Counted from the first letter of the stretch, positions 46,802-59,066 are shown. The stretch: 64,000 bases of DNA from Sambucus nigra (GCA_949130495.1 OX422221.1:476117159-476181158), one strand, 5' to 3'. Notes: generated by a model not told the origin, from the sequence alone. Numbers and translations are program-made.

Positions 46802-48941
46802 ATGGTTTATCTTATTGAATCGTTGGATAAATTTTGGTTTAATTTTTCAATCCCTTCATGGGTTATTTTGAAAGAACCTCCTTGTCCTTCTGATTTATTT
46901 TCTTTGGCTGAGGGACATTGGTTCCCAACTCTGTTTGTAGCTGAGTGTGGCTTTTCTTTCCCGCTAAATCCCCTGTGTTTGGAGTTTTGCTAATATTTTG
47001 ATATTGTACCTGCAAGAGTAGCTCCAAATACATGGAGGGTAGTTAATGGCGTATATAGGTTGAATCAACTTCATGGAACTCGTTTGGGAATTTCAGAAAT
47101 TATGTATTGTTATAGATGGGTTACCAGTGACACTACTTTCTATTTAAAAACTAGGTTTTCAAATAGAGCTTTAGTTGTCAATCTTCTCGATGCCAATAGG
47201 GACTATTTTGATCATGGGGTTGTGATGAAAAATTGGAAACACCCTCCATTAAATGGAAATGATGTGTACCAAGGTCCCAAGTGTCCTCTTTATGGCAATG
47301 GGATTGGTTGTTTTTATTTTTGAAATCTTGTTTTCTTTGTATTCGATGAAATGCATCACTGACATTAATTTTATTTGTTACAGTTAACGGTAAAAGGAAA
47401 TCTCCAAGGGAAACTCATATTAATTTAAATGACTTGAAACTTATCTAGAGTTTGCATCAGTCGATCGTTGGAGAGCATGTGAGGCCCGCTTCATATTTGT
47501 TGAGATACAGAAGCTCCACTTCATCTTTCATTGCTCGTCCTGTGGTGGTTGATCTTGATCAGATACCAACTTCTGAAACAAGTATGAAAGGATCTTCTTC
47601 TGATTTAAGCATTTCTATTACTGATCTGATGAAGAAGAGGAAAGCTCCCGTATTTTTTGATAAGTTTGCCTTTGCCACTGAAGAGGCAAATAACAACAAA
47701 TAAGATACCCCAGATGAAGGGACAAAGAATATATATGTACTTCCCTCTGCTGCTGCTAAGGAAACTGGCAAGAAGCCCCATGTGCCTCCAAAAGAGGCAA
47801 CACCTTCGAGTGAAACTGTTGCCATTTCACAAAGAGAGACAGCACCTTTAATTGAAAGTGCTACTCTAAGGAAATTGAAAAGAGGTCCTACTGAGAGACA
47901 TGTTGAATCTGTTTCTCAACCTTCAAATGTTGAAGGTAATGTTCCAGCTCTTATTCCTCCGAGCTCTGCTATGGGCTTGATCAGATCTTGGACTGTTCCA
48001 GAATTACAAGGTATTGAAGACACTTATTCTCGTGAGAGAATTACTACTTTGGCTTCTCAACACATTACGTCAGTAAGTATCGTTATCCTGAGTCCTTTAT
48101 CTTCTAGTATTATATTCATATATTGAATTAAACTTCTTTCTTTTTTCAGTTCGTGACGTGTTTCAATAGTATTTTGAAGAAATATGAAGCCATCAGGGCT
48201 TCCACTTCTTCGGGTGGAATAAAATAAGCTTTTGCTGGATTAACTCGATCTTTGAAGGAATCTCGTCAGAAGTACGAGGAAGACAAAAGTGCCTGGGAGA
48301 AATAATTCCAGTCTATTGAAATAACTCGAGATCAAGCTGTGACGGCCTCCAAAGAGTTGGAGAAAAAATTAAAGGATGGTGAACAAAGTAACAAGGAGTT
48401 TGAGGTCAAGCTTAAATCTGCTGAGGAAGATGTTGCCAAGCTTTAAGATACTGAACGACGTAAGACAGAGGTAGAAGAAAAACTGAAATCTACCAAAGAG
48501 CTCCTTAGGGAAAAGACTTCCTTGGAGAGAGAAAAAAGGAAAGTTATTGTTAAGAAATGTTTTAGTGCTGGTTGGGACAAGGGTTGGAATAAGGTCCTGG
48601 CCGTTATGTCTTCTCAGATGGAGTATGCCAGTGTTAAGTATTTTAGGGATGTATGGATAGCAGCTTTGAAGAAATTGAAGGTTGCTGAAGATTCTGAGTT
48701 GTTCTAGGAGCACACTCATGGCCCTCCTCCCTCTCCTGGAGAAGAAGAAGATGATGAAAATGCTTCAGATGAGTCTTCTATGATGATAGGAGAGCAATTC
48801 CCCATTGTTGTTGTTATTTAACCCTCCGAGCAAGTCTAATAAGCTAGCACATCTACTGAGCAACTGCCATTGCTCCCCGAGCAACCTGCCCCTTCATCTA
48901 AACTGTCCGAGGAAGTTATAGGAAATAAGGAGAAGGTGTAA
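46802..48941 (+). pseudogene. antisense ORF 1 of the TAT element (putative gypsy-type transposon protein)
   Basis: From ATG at 46802 the frame reads MVYLIESLDKFWFNF, EGHWFPTLFVAECGF, RVAPNTWRVVNGVYRL and ISEIMYCYRWVTS. This resembles the plant family called putative gypsy type transposon (Transposase_28). After a cag acceptor near 47383 it continues VNGKRKSPRETHINLN, a Ser/Pro-rich part and, across an intron with consensus borders (48073-48149, gtaagt...tttttcag), a Glu/Lys-rich coiled coil (SLKESRQKYEEDKSA, KTEVEEKLKSTKELL). The end is acidic and Pro-rich. Stops interrupt each part. It lies between integrase and polypurine tract on the strand opposite to pol, the known place for aORFs in Tat elements. 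Function unknown. Confidence 0.75.
48073..48149 (+). other. probable intron in antisense ORF 1
   Basis: The donor cag|gtaagtatc and acceptor ttttttcag|ttcgtg are consensus plant splice sites 77 bases apart. The reading frame is coherent on both sides, and the interval itself is AT-rich and lacks a continuing frame. Confidence 0.55.
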
Positions 48942-49120
48942 AGTTATTTGGGTCTTTTATTGCGTTGTTTTTTTGGATGTAACCCTGAACTGTGTTTTCC
49001 TTTGTCGTGATGAATAAAAAATGAACTTTTGTTATTCGTCTGGAATTTTTCTCTTACTTGCTCTGTTCGTATCATTATTGATTTTGTTTTTCATTTTCTC
49101 TTTGCTAGTTTGTGGCCAGG

Positions 49121-49972
49121 ATGGAACTCTTATCAACTAATGATATAGAGTTGATGAACAAGTGCAATGACTATTTCAAAGCTACTCATGCAGACTTTAC
49201 TGAGGCCCAAATAATTGACATCCTCGGATCAGGTGCTTCTATATAAGCAATTGATGCTTACCAGTACTTGAAGTGCCTACTTGATCATGTTGTAGCCAAC
49301 AATGTGGCTTATTATGAAATGATTAAAGATCTTAAAGGAATGATCGAGGAACTTCAACAGCAGTATCGAGAATCCACTACACTTTTGCATCAAGGTTATG
49401 AGAAAAAGTACCAACAATTGAGCACTGACAGGGGATATGACAAGTACATTTTAGCCCATGAGAAAAAGGAAAGTTTGTTAAAGCTTGAGATTGAAGAGCA
49501 TAGACATATTGCCAAGCTACTAAAGCAAGAGAATATCGCATTGCAGGAGGAAATAAAACAGCTCAAATCTGCTGCCTCCTCTTCTTTGGGAGCCTTGGTC
49601 CAAATTAATGATGATGGTTTTTCCTTTTTAGAAATAGAAAATGCTAACTTACAGGATGAGTTAGAGACTTTGAAACGAATTGGACCTTCCACACCTACTC
49701 TTGGCAGAGCAAGATCTTATTCTCGTGGACGAGCAAGGGCTGGTCGGGTTACTATTGATGAGACAAGAACTTAATTGGCCTTAGAAAATCAAGTCGTTCA
49801 ATTGACGACGAAGAATCAGGCTTTTGCATAAATGTCTAAAAAAATTTAGAGTTTCACTGACCAACTCTCCAATCATAGTTCTGCACTGGAAAGTAAAGAA
49901 ATTATGGTGAAAAAGCTCCACAAGTAACTGGATAGATTAACTGATCAATTTCACAAGCAGCTCGAATTTTGA
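49121..49972 (+). pseudogene. antisense ORF 2 of the TAT element, coiled-coil protein
   Basis: ATG at 49121 opens MELLSTNDIELMNKCNDYF. A TAA at 49243-49245 interrupts, then KCLLDHVVANNVAYYE, a long coiled coil (KGMIEELQQQYREST, LEIEEHRHIAKLLKQEN, LQEEIKQLKSAAS) and a basic Ser/Arg tail (RARSYSRGRARAGR) run to a stop at 49772-49774. Degenerate coding continues to about 49972. It follows antisense ORF 1 by about 180 bases and may be its next exon or a separate ORF. No enzymatic motif is seen. Confidence 0.65.
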
Positions 49973-50522
49973 GATATCTCGTCCAGAGAACTTGCTTGAT
50001 CGACCATCCATAATGAATGTCAGAATGCTGCGAGATATAAACTTTATAAACTCTCCTTATGCATTAGATGATCCTCCATCTGGGGTGGAACCTGTTTTAA
50101 AAGTAGAGGGAAAGAAACCCATAGAATAGGACATTTGTATGTAATGAATCCAATTTCATATCGTATGTAATCTTCTTGGTTTTAATAAAGAAAGATTTAG
50201 TTTCTTTTACAATTTCATTTTCTTGGAAATATTTTGTAGAATGTCCTCGTTATTCGCTGGTGAATATATATATATACTGTTTCATTTTTTAGACAATGGA
50301 ACTTGTCCCATTTGTTGTTTGATTATAGTGACTTATAACTCTTTGGGCCTAAGAAATGGAGTGATTTTCATCCCATGTTCATGCTTAGTTGTAGCAATCT
50401 TGGCAGGATTACCTTGTTGCCTAGACAGTGGATGCCTCGGAAGGTCACCCATCTTTTTGCCTAGTTTGGGGTGTCCCTTGAGATCACCCGTGATCAAACA
50501 GGCTTTTGCACTGTTTGATTTT

Positions 50523-50835
50523 TATTTACCAATCAACCGGAGTTAATGGTTATTTATCGACCAACTGGAGTTGATGGTTATTAAATTTCTGACCAACCGG
50601 AGTTAGTGGTTATTAAATTGCCGACCAACCGGAGTTGGTGGGTGTTAAATTGCCGACCAACCGGAGTTGGTGGTTAATGAATTGCCGACCAACCGGAGTT
50701 GGTGGTTGCTGAATTACCGACCAACTGGAGTTGGTGGTTGCCGACCAACCGGAGTTGGTGTTTACTGAATTGCCGACCAACCGGAGTTGGTGGTTGCTGA
50801 ATTTCTGACCAACCGGAGTTAGTGGTTGCTGCTCT
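50523..50835 (+). repeat. minisatellite of about ten 33-base units
   Basis: The unit is close to gaccaaccggagttggtggt followed by tactgaattgcc. Ten copies with small changes and one or two shortened units are present. It sits between antisense ORF 2 and the integrase end. The minus-strand ORF 50613-50888 only translates this array. A related gccgacca-core array is found in the TAT-type element at 62805-63670. Confidence 0.9.
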
Positions 50836-50955
50836 GAATTTGTGTTTGTGTAGTGTGTAGCACTAATATTCCGAAAAAAAATCAACAAAGGAGGAAATAT
50901 GGGCGAAACATCACTTTATTCATATTGAAATAAATGTGTCACATATGGATTTTAA

Positions 50956-53900
50956 TTACTGATAGTACTTGCGTAGCTGCTCTGCATTCCATGCGTTCTT
51001 GAATTCTTCTCCCTCCAAAGTTTCAATTCTGTATGTCCCAGGACGAACAACTTCAGTTACTCTGTAAGGTCCATGCCAGTTGGCCTCCAGTTTGTTATGC
51101 TTTTGGATCACTTTCTTCAGCACATAATCCCCTTCTTTCAAATCACACTTCTTTACCCTTTTGTTGTAGAACAAGGTTGTTCGTTGTTGGTATGCTCCAT
51201 TCTTAATTGCTTCTCCTTCCCTAACTTCTTCGAGCATATCCAGGTCTAATCATCTCATCAAGTCTCTTACAGGAGAATTGAAATTAAGCACCCTATGTGT
51301 GGGTAGACCCAATTCCGCAGGTATGACAACCTCACTCCCAAATGTCAACATGTACGAAGACTCCCCAGTTGCTGTTCGCGGTGTAGTGCGATAAGCCCAC
51401 AACACAGAGTGTAGCTCATTAATCCAATTTTTCTTTGCATCATCCAGCCATTTTTTCAAACCATTCAGTAGGGTTATGTTCATCACTTCGGTTTTCCCAT
51501 TGGTCTGGGATGGCCTAGCGCGGAGTCTATCTTCTGTACATTGGATTGATGACAATATGCAACGAATTCCTCGTTGCTAATTGGGTTCCATGGTCAATAA
51601 TGAATGCGTGTGGGAGACCATATCTATAAATAATACTCTTCCAAATAAACTGATAGACATTGTCATATGTCATATCAATGAGAGGTTCAGCTTCCACCCA
51701 TTTGGTAAAATAATCCACAACAACCACGAGGTATTTGAATCTTCCTTTGGTCATTGGAAGTGGCCCGACCAAGTCTATCCCCCACATGGAGAATGACCAA
51801 GGGGACGTAATGGGTGTTAACAATGCTTGGGGAGTTCTTCGAATGGAAGAGAAACGTTGGCATTTATCTCACTTCTTAGCATAGGCTGCGCAATCAGCTC
51901 TCAGCGTTGCCCAGTAATACCCCTATGTTGTTATCCTCTGCAAAAGAGTTCGACCTGCTACATGGGCTCCGTAGGACCCTTCGTGAACTTCTTCAATCAA
52001 GTCTTTAACTTCAGAGGGATGGACACATCTTTGTAGTCCTGCTATGATGCCTCTTTTATACAAAATGCCACTTGTCAATATGTAACGAGCAGCTTTAAAC
52101 TTTAGTTTCTTGGCTGCGAGTTTATCAGGTGGCACAGTCCCTTCTTCAATATAGGACCTGATGGGATCCATCCAGGATGGTCCTAACTTGAGGGAAATGA
52201 AGTTCATCATCAAGTCTTCATCTACACTTCGATCCACCAGGATTTCTATTGGGATTATTCTTCGTAGCTCGGTGCGTGTTGTTGATGCCAGCCGAGCTAG
52301 GGAGTCGGCTCTTGCATTCTCTAATCTCGATATTCTGATCAACCGAATTGCGGCAAATATTGAGACAACCTCCATATCTTTTGCATGATACTTGACCATT
52401 AGTTCTCCCTTCGTTGTATACAACCCGAGAATTTGATTTATGATTAACTGTGAATCACTTAATACAATGACCTGCTCTGCCTTCATGGTTTTGGCCAGAC
52501 TTAGACCCACGATCATAGCCTCATATTCAGCTTCATTATTGGATGCTTTAAATTGAAAACGTAGAGCATACTCCATATCAATTCCATCAGGACTATTTAA
52601 AACGATTCCTCCTCCACTACTTGTGGCACACGAAGAGCCATCCACATATAGATTCCATACAGGTACTTCATTATCAAACTCTTAGTCTGACAGAGTTCCT
52701 CGATGGAATATTTGATGTTTACTTTTGTCTTCCCCCGATACTTCTATTTGATTATCTTCTCGTGTTCATCCACGGATGGATGTTGGTCAGGTGTTAAATT
52801 TATTGATCCCGTAACATCCACGGGTTGGTCTGTATTAAACTCCCGCTCTTCGGATGTATCATAATGAGTAAACTCTGCGATAAATTTCGCTACTGCCTGA
52901 CCCTTAAGTGACGACCTGGGCTCATAAACTATGTCATATTCACCAAGTTCTACTGTCCAGTACATCAATCTTCCTAATTTCTCCAGTTTATGCATGGCTT
53001 GCCTTAATGGCATATCAGTATACACTACTATAGTATGGGCTTGGAAGTATGGCCCCATCCTTCTGCTTACTTCGATTAGTGCTAGTGCTAACTTCTCCAG
53101 TCTTGGATATCTGATCTCTTCTCCTCAAAAGGCCTTGCTGGTGTAATAGACTGGTTTTTGCACTCCGTCCTCCACTCTTATCAATGCTGAGCTAACCGCA
53201 TTATCTGAAACCGCCAAATAGAAGTATAGCCTTTCTCCCATCACTGGTCTAGATAACAATGGAGGTGTCCCCAGATATTTCTTCAATTCTTGAAAGGCCT
53301 CCTCGCATTCATCATTCCACTCAAAAGTTTTCCAAAGTGTTTTGAAGAATGGGAGGCATCTGTCTGTTGCTCCTGACATAAATCTGTTAAGTGTTGCAAC
53401 TCGCCCTGTGAGACTTTGCACCTCCTTTTTCGTAGCTGGAGATCGTAGCTTCAATAAGGCCTTGATCTTTTCAGGGTTCGCCTCGATACCTCATTGGTTA
53501 ACAATATACCCGAGAAACATACCCTCTCGTACTCCAAATATGCATTTGGTGGGATTTAAATTCATTTGATATTTCTCTAGCTCATCAAAAGTCTGACCTA
53601 GGTTAACTAAATGATCAGTAGCTTTCTTGCTTTTCGTCATCATATCATCGACATAAACCTCCATGTTATGACTAATTTGCTCTGCAAACACCTTATTCAT
53701 CCGTCGCTGATATGTTGCACCTGCATTTTTAAGTCCGAAAGGCATAACATTATATCACTAGGTCCCCCTTGGGGTGATAAAAGAGGTACTTTCCCTGTCC
53801 TCAGGTTTCATTTTAATCTGGTTGTAATCGGAGTAAGCATCCATGAAACTCAACAATTCGTGCCCTGAGGTAGCATCCACCAGCTGATCGATTCGAGGCA

Positions 53901-54645
53901 AAGGAAAATGATCCTTTGGGCAGGCTTTATTAAGATCAGTGAAGTCCACACACATCCTCCACTTATTGTTTTTCTTCTTTACTATCACTACATTTGCTAG
54001 CCAGTCAGGATACTTGACATCCTTAATAAAAAAGGCTTTCTGTAGTTTCTCTACTTCTTCATGTATAGCTTGGTTCTTTTCAGGACTGAACACTCTTCTT
54101 CACTGCTTCACTGGCTTAACTTCCTTGTTAACGTTGAGCTCGTGACACAGGAAACTCGGTTCTGTCCCTTGCATATCTTCATGACTCCATGCAAAAGTCT
54201 ATTTTCTGCGCTTTAGAAATGCTACCAGTTACTGTTTTATCGATGCATCCAATGACGCACCAATTTGGGTTGTTCGCTCTGGGTGTTCATCGTCCAGAAT
54301 GATATTTTTGGTAGCTTCAATGACTTGGCCCTTCACGAGCTGAGACTCGTCTCTAGGATCTAATGTTTCAATCTCTGCATCATCTATTTCATCCACTTGA
54401 TATGTAGTAGTCTTCTACCTGGATTCTTCTCGTTCTTCCTGTTCAGTAGATGAATAGTAGCATTCTCGAGCTACTTTCTGGTCGCCTTTCATAACTCCCA
54501 CTCCGAAATTAGTTGGGAACTTTAAACATTGATGTACACTAGATGGTACTGCCTCGAACTTCTTCAGACCTACTCTTCCCATGATGATGTTGTAGGCTGA
54601 TTGGACATTTTTATTGATTACGAAAAAGCGTACTCGTTCTGTTTG
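50956..54645 (-). pseudogene. TAT pol: RT, RNase H, second RNase H, integrase
   Basis: RT: KWRMCVDFTDLNKACPKD, FPLPRIDQLVDATSG, MPFGLKNAGATYQRR and catalytic YVDDMM at 53638-53655. RNase H: YLAVSDNAVSSALIR, YYTSKAF, YTDMPLRQ (52900-53250). Archaeal-type RNase H: YMDGSS, SNNEAEYEAMIVGL and VLSDSQLIINQI (52350-52650). Integrase: HEGSYGAHVAGR (zinc end), WGIDLVGPLP, VVVVDYFTKWVEAEP, then QTNGKTEVMN and WAYRTTPRTATGESS, with the C-terminal KKCDLKEGDYVL and ANWHGPYRV (50956-51237). At least eight stops or shifts lie between the blocks, as at 53746-53760, 53488, 53122 and 51920. An inactive copy of a standard Tat pol. Confidence 0.92.
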
Positions 54646-56341
54646 TCAAGAAGGCCATGTACCAATGAGAATGTCCAACTTGATCATCCCAAGTGGAAAA
54701 ACCTTTTCGCCAGTAAAACCGAGGAGGGGCCTATGATATGGCTCCAACTGGGCTAACTTCAGATTCAAACTGTCAAAGCATGGGTAGAACATAATATCTG
54801 TAGAGCTACTATTATCCACTAGTACCCGTGAAATCACCACTTCCTTCATTCTCATCTTGATCATAAATGGGTCATCTTGAGGATATAGTAAACCTGCCAA
54901 GTCATTTTTAGAAAAACCGATAACCAGTTTATCCCTGTTCACCTTCCTCGGGCGCTCGTCGTCAGCCAAGTTTATGCGTTGTATGTAAGAGCAAGATTGG
55001 GCCTCATTGAGGTAAGCTTTCCTCTTCGCAGTGAGATCTCCACCTCCTGCATCTCCACCTGTAATGACATTACATTCAAATGATCCAAAATGGATTGAAA
55101 ATACCTCGCGCTCTGGCTGTCTTGGCCTTTGGGGGAGATCGGGGTCATCTTCTGGATCATCTTCGTGATCCCTCTTCTTATCTTCTTTTACTCGACGAGG
55201 AGACTTAGATCTTTGCCTTCCTCTGTTGCTGGTTTTTCCATCATTCTGGTGATCAACGTACTTAGCCAATTTTCCTCTCCTGATGAGTGCTTCAATTTCA
55301 TTCTGGAGAGCTATGCAACATTTGGTTGTATGGCCATGGTCTTTATGGAACTCGCAATATTTGGACTTATCCCTTTTGTCAGGGTCTGCCTTCATTTTCT
55401 CTAGCCAGGTTAACTCCTCTCTGTTCTTGATCTCCTTCAGAATGTGATTTATATCTACCTTCAATGGAGTATAATTTCCATACTTCCTCATCTGCTCCAA
55501 CATTTGTTTACCTTTCGACTGCTTGTTGCCACCATTGTTCTTCTGATCCTTCTTCTCAGTTTTATTGGCCTCAACCTTGGTCTCCTTAGTGTCTGTATTC
55601 TTCTTCGCAGCCATGGCTTCCTTAGCATTCATGATCTTGGTTGCCTTTTCCATCAGTTCTGCCATGGTCCTAGGCAGATCTTTGGCCAAAGTATAGTACA
55701 ACTTGTCTGGTAATAGTCCGCTCATCATAGCAGTAATTGCTGTCTTCTCTTCGTAATCAATTACCTCAAGTTTCTTATTATTGAAACGAGTAATATAGTC
55801 CCTGGTACTTTCTTCTATCTTCTGTTTAACGCTCAGTAAGTGTGCTACTCTTTTAACTGGCTTCGATCCAAAATAGAAATTCCCTATGAAAAGCTCTCCC
55901 AGTTGAAGGAAAGTTACAATCTTCCCCCGAGGAAGGTTATTGTACCATATCTGAGCTGACCCGGTGAGAGTTCCTAAAAACACCCTGCATCTCATCTCAT
56001 CTGGAACCGCATAGATATCGGCAGCAACTTGGTATTGCTCTATGGAGGACAGGATCAGTTTTTCCATCATATTTAGGTGTCATCATAGGAGCTTTGAACT
56101 TCGATGGTGTGGAAAAATCCACAATTGCCTGCATGAATGGTGATGCATCGTTTCCCGCCTCGGGTCTATTTGTTCGAGTAACCGATCGTGTTGAGTTTTC
56201 CTCTTGGGACCTTTCATTACGGGCTGTTGGGCATGATTGGGCAGAGCCTTCCCTTAGATTGGATGGATGTTGAGAGTTGCTCGACGCGATCCTAGGAGGA
56301 TTTTTATTCCTCCTGGGGCCCAATCGATCAAAAGGAGAGAC
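54646..56341 (-). pseudogene. TAT gag (main part) and protease
   Basis: A 474-codon frame (54646-56070) reads DEMRCRVFLGTLTGSAQIWY, RDYITRFNNKKLEVIDYEE, the zinc-binding CEFHKDHGHTTKC and the protease block VLVDNSSSTDIMF (near 54815), where the usual G of the active site D-x-G is replaced by S. Just upstream, FMQAIVDFSTPSKFKAP and PKYDGKTDPVLH lie in another frame, separated by a small indel near 56050. The gag N-terminus is further displaced by the hAT MITE at 56342. The retropepsin change and the frameshift show loss of function. Confidence 0.9.
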
Positions 56342-57329
56342 TAGGAGTGTAAGCGGTACGGTTTGATCGGTAAATAGTAGATACCAATAACAAAACCAAA
56401 ATCTCGATGTTAAAACCAAACCGTACCGGTTTACCACCCGGTACACCAAAATCATACCAATACCATACCGACCAGTATTTTGGTTTTTTTTGGTTTCGGT
56501 AAATTCGGTTTCATTTTGGGTTTTTTCGGTAAATATTGAAATTACAAGTCGGTTTTATACATTCGGTAAATTTGGAAGAAGTGTCAGCAAAAAAAATGAA
56601 AAAGAATAACGAACAACAGTTATTTTTTGTTAAAGGTTTTTTGTTACTTTTATTCCAGCAGAAATGATTCTTAGGCAAAAAAAATTACAACAGTAATGAT
56701 TCTTAGACAAACAGCAAGGTTATAGAGACGAGATCTCTGGTTAAAAAAAAAATAACAAATAACATTTTCAAATAGCATACCCATACGAGACAAACAACAA
56801 CGTTAAAAAAATAAAAAAGACAAGAGCTTGGGATTTTTAGTAACATACTCTGGTTGTGGGCTGTAACGATGAGAGCTTGGGATTTGGGAGGAGAGCTCAG
56901 AATAGAGATGAGTGAGATGAGAGAAAGAGCTGTTGGAAATGAAAAAGGTCTTGGCTATTTTAGGGTTAAATGAGAAAGGGTTCTTTCACCGTTAGATTGC
57001 AAAAGCTCCAAGGGTAAAAATATAATATACTAACTACTAAGGTATAAATTCGGTACGGTAAAAATGGTATGGTAAATTCGATACGGTAAAAATGGTATGC
57101 TCAATTCGGCACGGTAAAAATGGTATGGTAAATTCGGTACGGTAAATCGGTACGATAATTTCGGTAAATTGGTTTTTTAAATATTAAAACCAAAACCAAC
57201 CGACTTTTTTACGGTAATTTCGATTTCGGTAAGATCGGTTTTTGGTATTTTAATATATGAAACCAAAACCATATTTTTTCGGACCAAAACGGTACGATAC
57301 GATAAAAATCGGTACCGCTTTCACCCCTA
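56342..57329. mobile_element. hAT-type MITE, 988 bp
   Basis: Terminal inverted repeats taggagtgtaagcggtac and gtaccgctttcacccc(ta) are near-perfect complements. The perfect 8-bp duplication GGAGAGAC (56334-56341, 57330-57337) has the length used by hAT elements. Internal short repeats (ggtatggtaaattcggta and variants) crowd the last 350 bases. No ORF. It is inserted in the gag of the TAT element and is therefore younger. Confidence 0.92.
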
Positions 57330-57337
57330 GGAGAGAC

Positions 57338-57742
57338 TATACTCAACCTTTCTAGAGCACTGGCCCGTTCTGGAGTTAGAGTGACATTTCGTTGAGAATC
57401 TCTAGCTCCTACTGATGAAGTCCGGCCAGGTTGATACGAAGGATCATTAGTCCTCTCAGTACGATATGAGCTAGTACGTCTAGATTGAGAGACCTCCGGG
57501 AATAGCGCTCATCCAGTTCTTGAAGATGGCAGATGGGTATTTCTCTGAGCACTTCATTGTCCTGATTGGGCCGACACTCCATCTTGTACAGTTTCTATAA
57601 GTTGACGCATGGTTTCCTGCATGGTCGTTTGCCCTTGGGCTAAATTATCCATTATGCCGGTCAGATCTTGAATATTTGGTGGAGTAGAGGGGTTTGGAGG
57701 GACCCCAGTGTTTCGATTACTGGATTCAGGAATCTCAGCCAA
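57338..57742 (-). pseudogene. TAT gag N-terminal part
   Basis: ATG at 57740-57742 begins MAEIPESSNRNTGVPPNPS, then PNIQDLTGIMDNLAQGQ and MRQLIETVQDGVSAQ. Two in-frame TGA codons follow (near 57555 and 57510), after which RTSSYRTERTNDPSYQ and RDSQRNVTLTPER continue to the MITE border. It joins the frame that resumes left of 56341. The start lies about 43 bases inside the PBS. Confidence 0.85.
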
Positions 57743-57785
57743 AGATGATGAGTTGTTTAGTGAAAAATGCTAAGTATAGTCGTTT

Positions 57786-57801
57786 CCCACAGATGGCGCC
57801 A
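57786..57801 (-). other. primer binding site of the TAT element
   Basis: The minus strand reads tggcgccatctgtggg three bases inside the 5' LTR. TGGCGCC-type sites are characteristic of Tat and related gypsy lineages and differ from the tRNA-iMet site used by the other elements here. Confidence 0.75.
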
Positions 57802-57804
57802 ATC

Positions 57805-58290
57805 TGTTGCTGTAAAAAACTAGATTATATCTAATTAATCAATCACAGATAAAAATGAATAAATAAGACAAGGGATTTTTAAAGTGGTTCAGCCTTCTGA
57901 AAATGGCCTACGATTATTTGACTTGAATCTCGATGGTAGGTCCCCTATCAGATCCAAAAGTTCCATTCTTATGAGGAAGTTAAAATGTATTTATAGCCTT
58001 GAGGCTGTACATATGAAAAGGTAATGCGTTGTTATTTAGTAGACATATACATTTATACAATAATAATGTGCATTTAATGCGTAGTCACCTTTTAGTTTTC
58101 TTGATTTGGATACTCTGCACGCTAAGTAGCTCAAACTGCTTAAGTTGCTCGGTATGCTTAAGTATCTCGGAGCGCCTGAGTAGCTCGGTGACAGTATGTT
58201 ATTCGTTGAAAGTATTTATATTTTTTATGTATGTTGACACGTGTCTTCATATGATTGGTCCATGTCAGCTGACTAAATTTGGTATCAACG
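57805..58290 (-). repeat. 5' LTR of the TAT element (right copy)
   Basis: 486 bp. Begins tgttgctg (one change) and ends atcaacg (last A to G). It lacks 21 bases that the left copy has near 45970-45995. The ORF 58029-58307 and its twin at 46111-46455 read the same LTR stretch and are not considered genes. Confidence 0.9.
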
Positions 58291-58295
58291 ATGTG

Positions 58296-59052
58296 CTTAA
58301 TTTATGACGGTATGATTAGCGAGCTAGTTAAGATAGCTATTATGGTCTAGTTGGATTGAGTAATAATTAGATGAAATAAATGAATGCGATAGGTGTGCAC
58401 TATAGAAGAGAGGTGAGATGTTCTTCAAGGGAGTGCGACCACAAAATCAATTATGAACATTATATACTATGCATTTCATTTATTTAAATAAAATGCTTGC
58501 TAAATATTTTTATAAATCGGGCTCTGAACCGTTTACAAAATATATGTCTTTTCTTAAAAACTTTTTCAGGTGTCTAACCACAGGGATGCCAGACTTGACT
58601 TATTTTTTCTAGGGTTATGCAGCTGCAACAAGTGTGGATGGTTGTAGGATTTGAGCTAGATGTGTTCCTTCTTTATTTCATTTTAGTACAGTTCTATTTA
58701 TAGCGTGTTGCCCATTTACTTTTAGATGCATTATTTGAATTTTGTATTCATTTGTTGGTTTATTATAGTGGATTTTGGATTTTTGCCAATGGTTTATTCG
58801 GCCAGTCATTCATTTATTTATTCAATATTGATTTAGATTCATTGATTGTGTGAATGATTTAAATTTAAATTTATATTGTTGTTGTTGTTTAATAAAAAGA
58901 TTAAAATTTTGACATTAATTTTTTTGAATATTAGGTGGTTAGTAATTTTTAAAAAAAATTCGACAGTGATGCTAAGAATGAACCAGATGAGAAACCTCTT
59001 TTAATTTAATAAATGACTGATCACCCAGTATTTAATTTGGTGGGGTGTCACA
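58296..59052 (+). repeat. 5' LTR of the plus-strand gypsy, second part
   Basis: Continues after the atgtg duplication and ends tggggtgtcaca, followed by the PBS. No coding content. Confidence 0.8.
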
Positions 59053-59054
59053 GA

Positions 59055-59066
59055 TGGTATCAAAGC
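59055..59066 (+). other. primer binding site of the plus-strand gypsy
   Basis: Reads tggtatcaaagc two bases after the LTR end, one change from the tRNA-iMet site. Confidence 0.8.

Larger units (their letters stand above)
45866..58290 (-). mobile_element. complete-length TAT-type Ty3/gypsy element with antisense ORFs
   Basis: LTRs 45866-46372 and 57805-58290 have termini TGTTGAT...ATCAACA (last base changed on the right). The exact 5-bp duplication ATGTG (45861-45865 and 58291-58295) flanks the 12,425 bp unit. Minus-strand order: LTR, PBS, gag, protease, RT, RNase H, second (archaeal-type) RNase H, integrase, minisatellite, antisense ORFs, polypurine tract, LTR. A second RNase H and ORFs antisense to pol are known for the Tat lineage. 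Every coding part has stops or shifts. Sampled LTR ends differ at about 4 of 110 positions plus a 21-base deletion. It is inserted in a gypsy LTR. Confidence 0.93.

Noticed and set aside
48815..48920. ccgagcaa motifs at the end of antisense ORF 1 resembling the LTR ccgagc repeats
   Set aside because: The shared core is only six bases and could reflect chance or a Pro/Glu-rich coding bias.
50613..50888. 91-codon minus-strand ORF rich in repeated LRLVGN-like units
   Set aside because: It is a translation of the 33-base minisatellite, not an independent gene.
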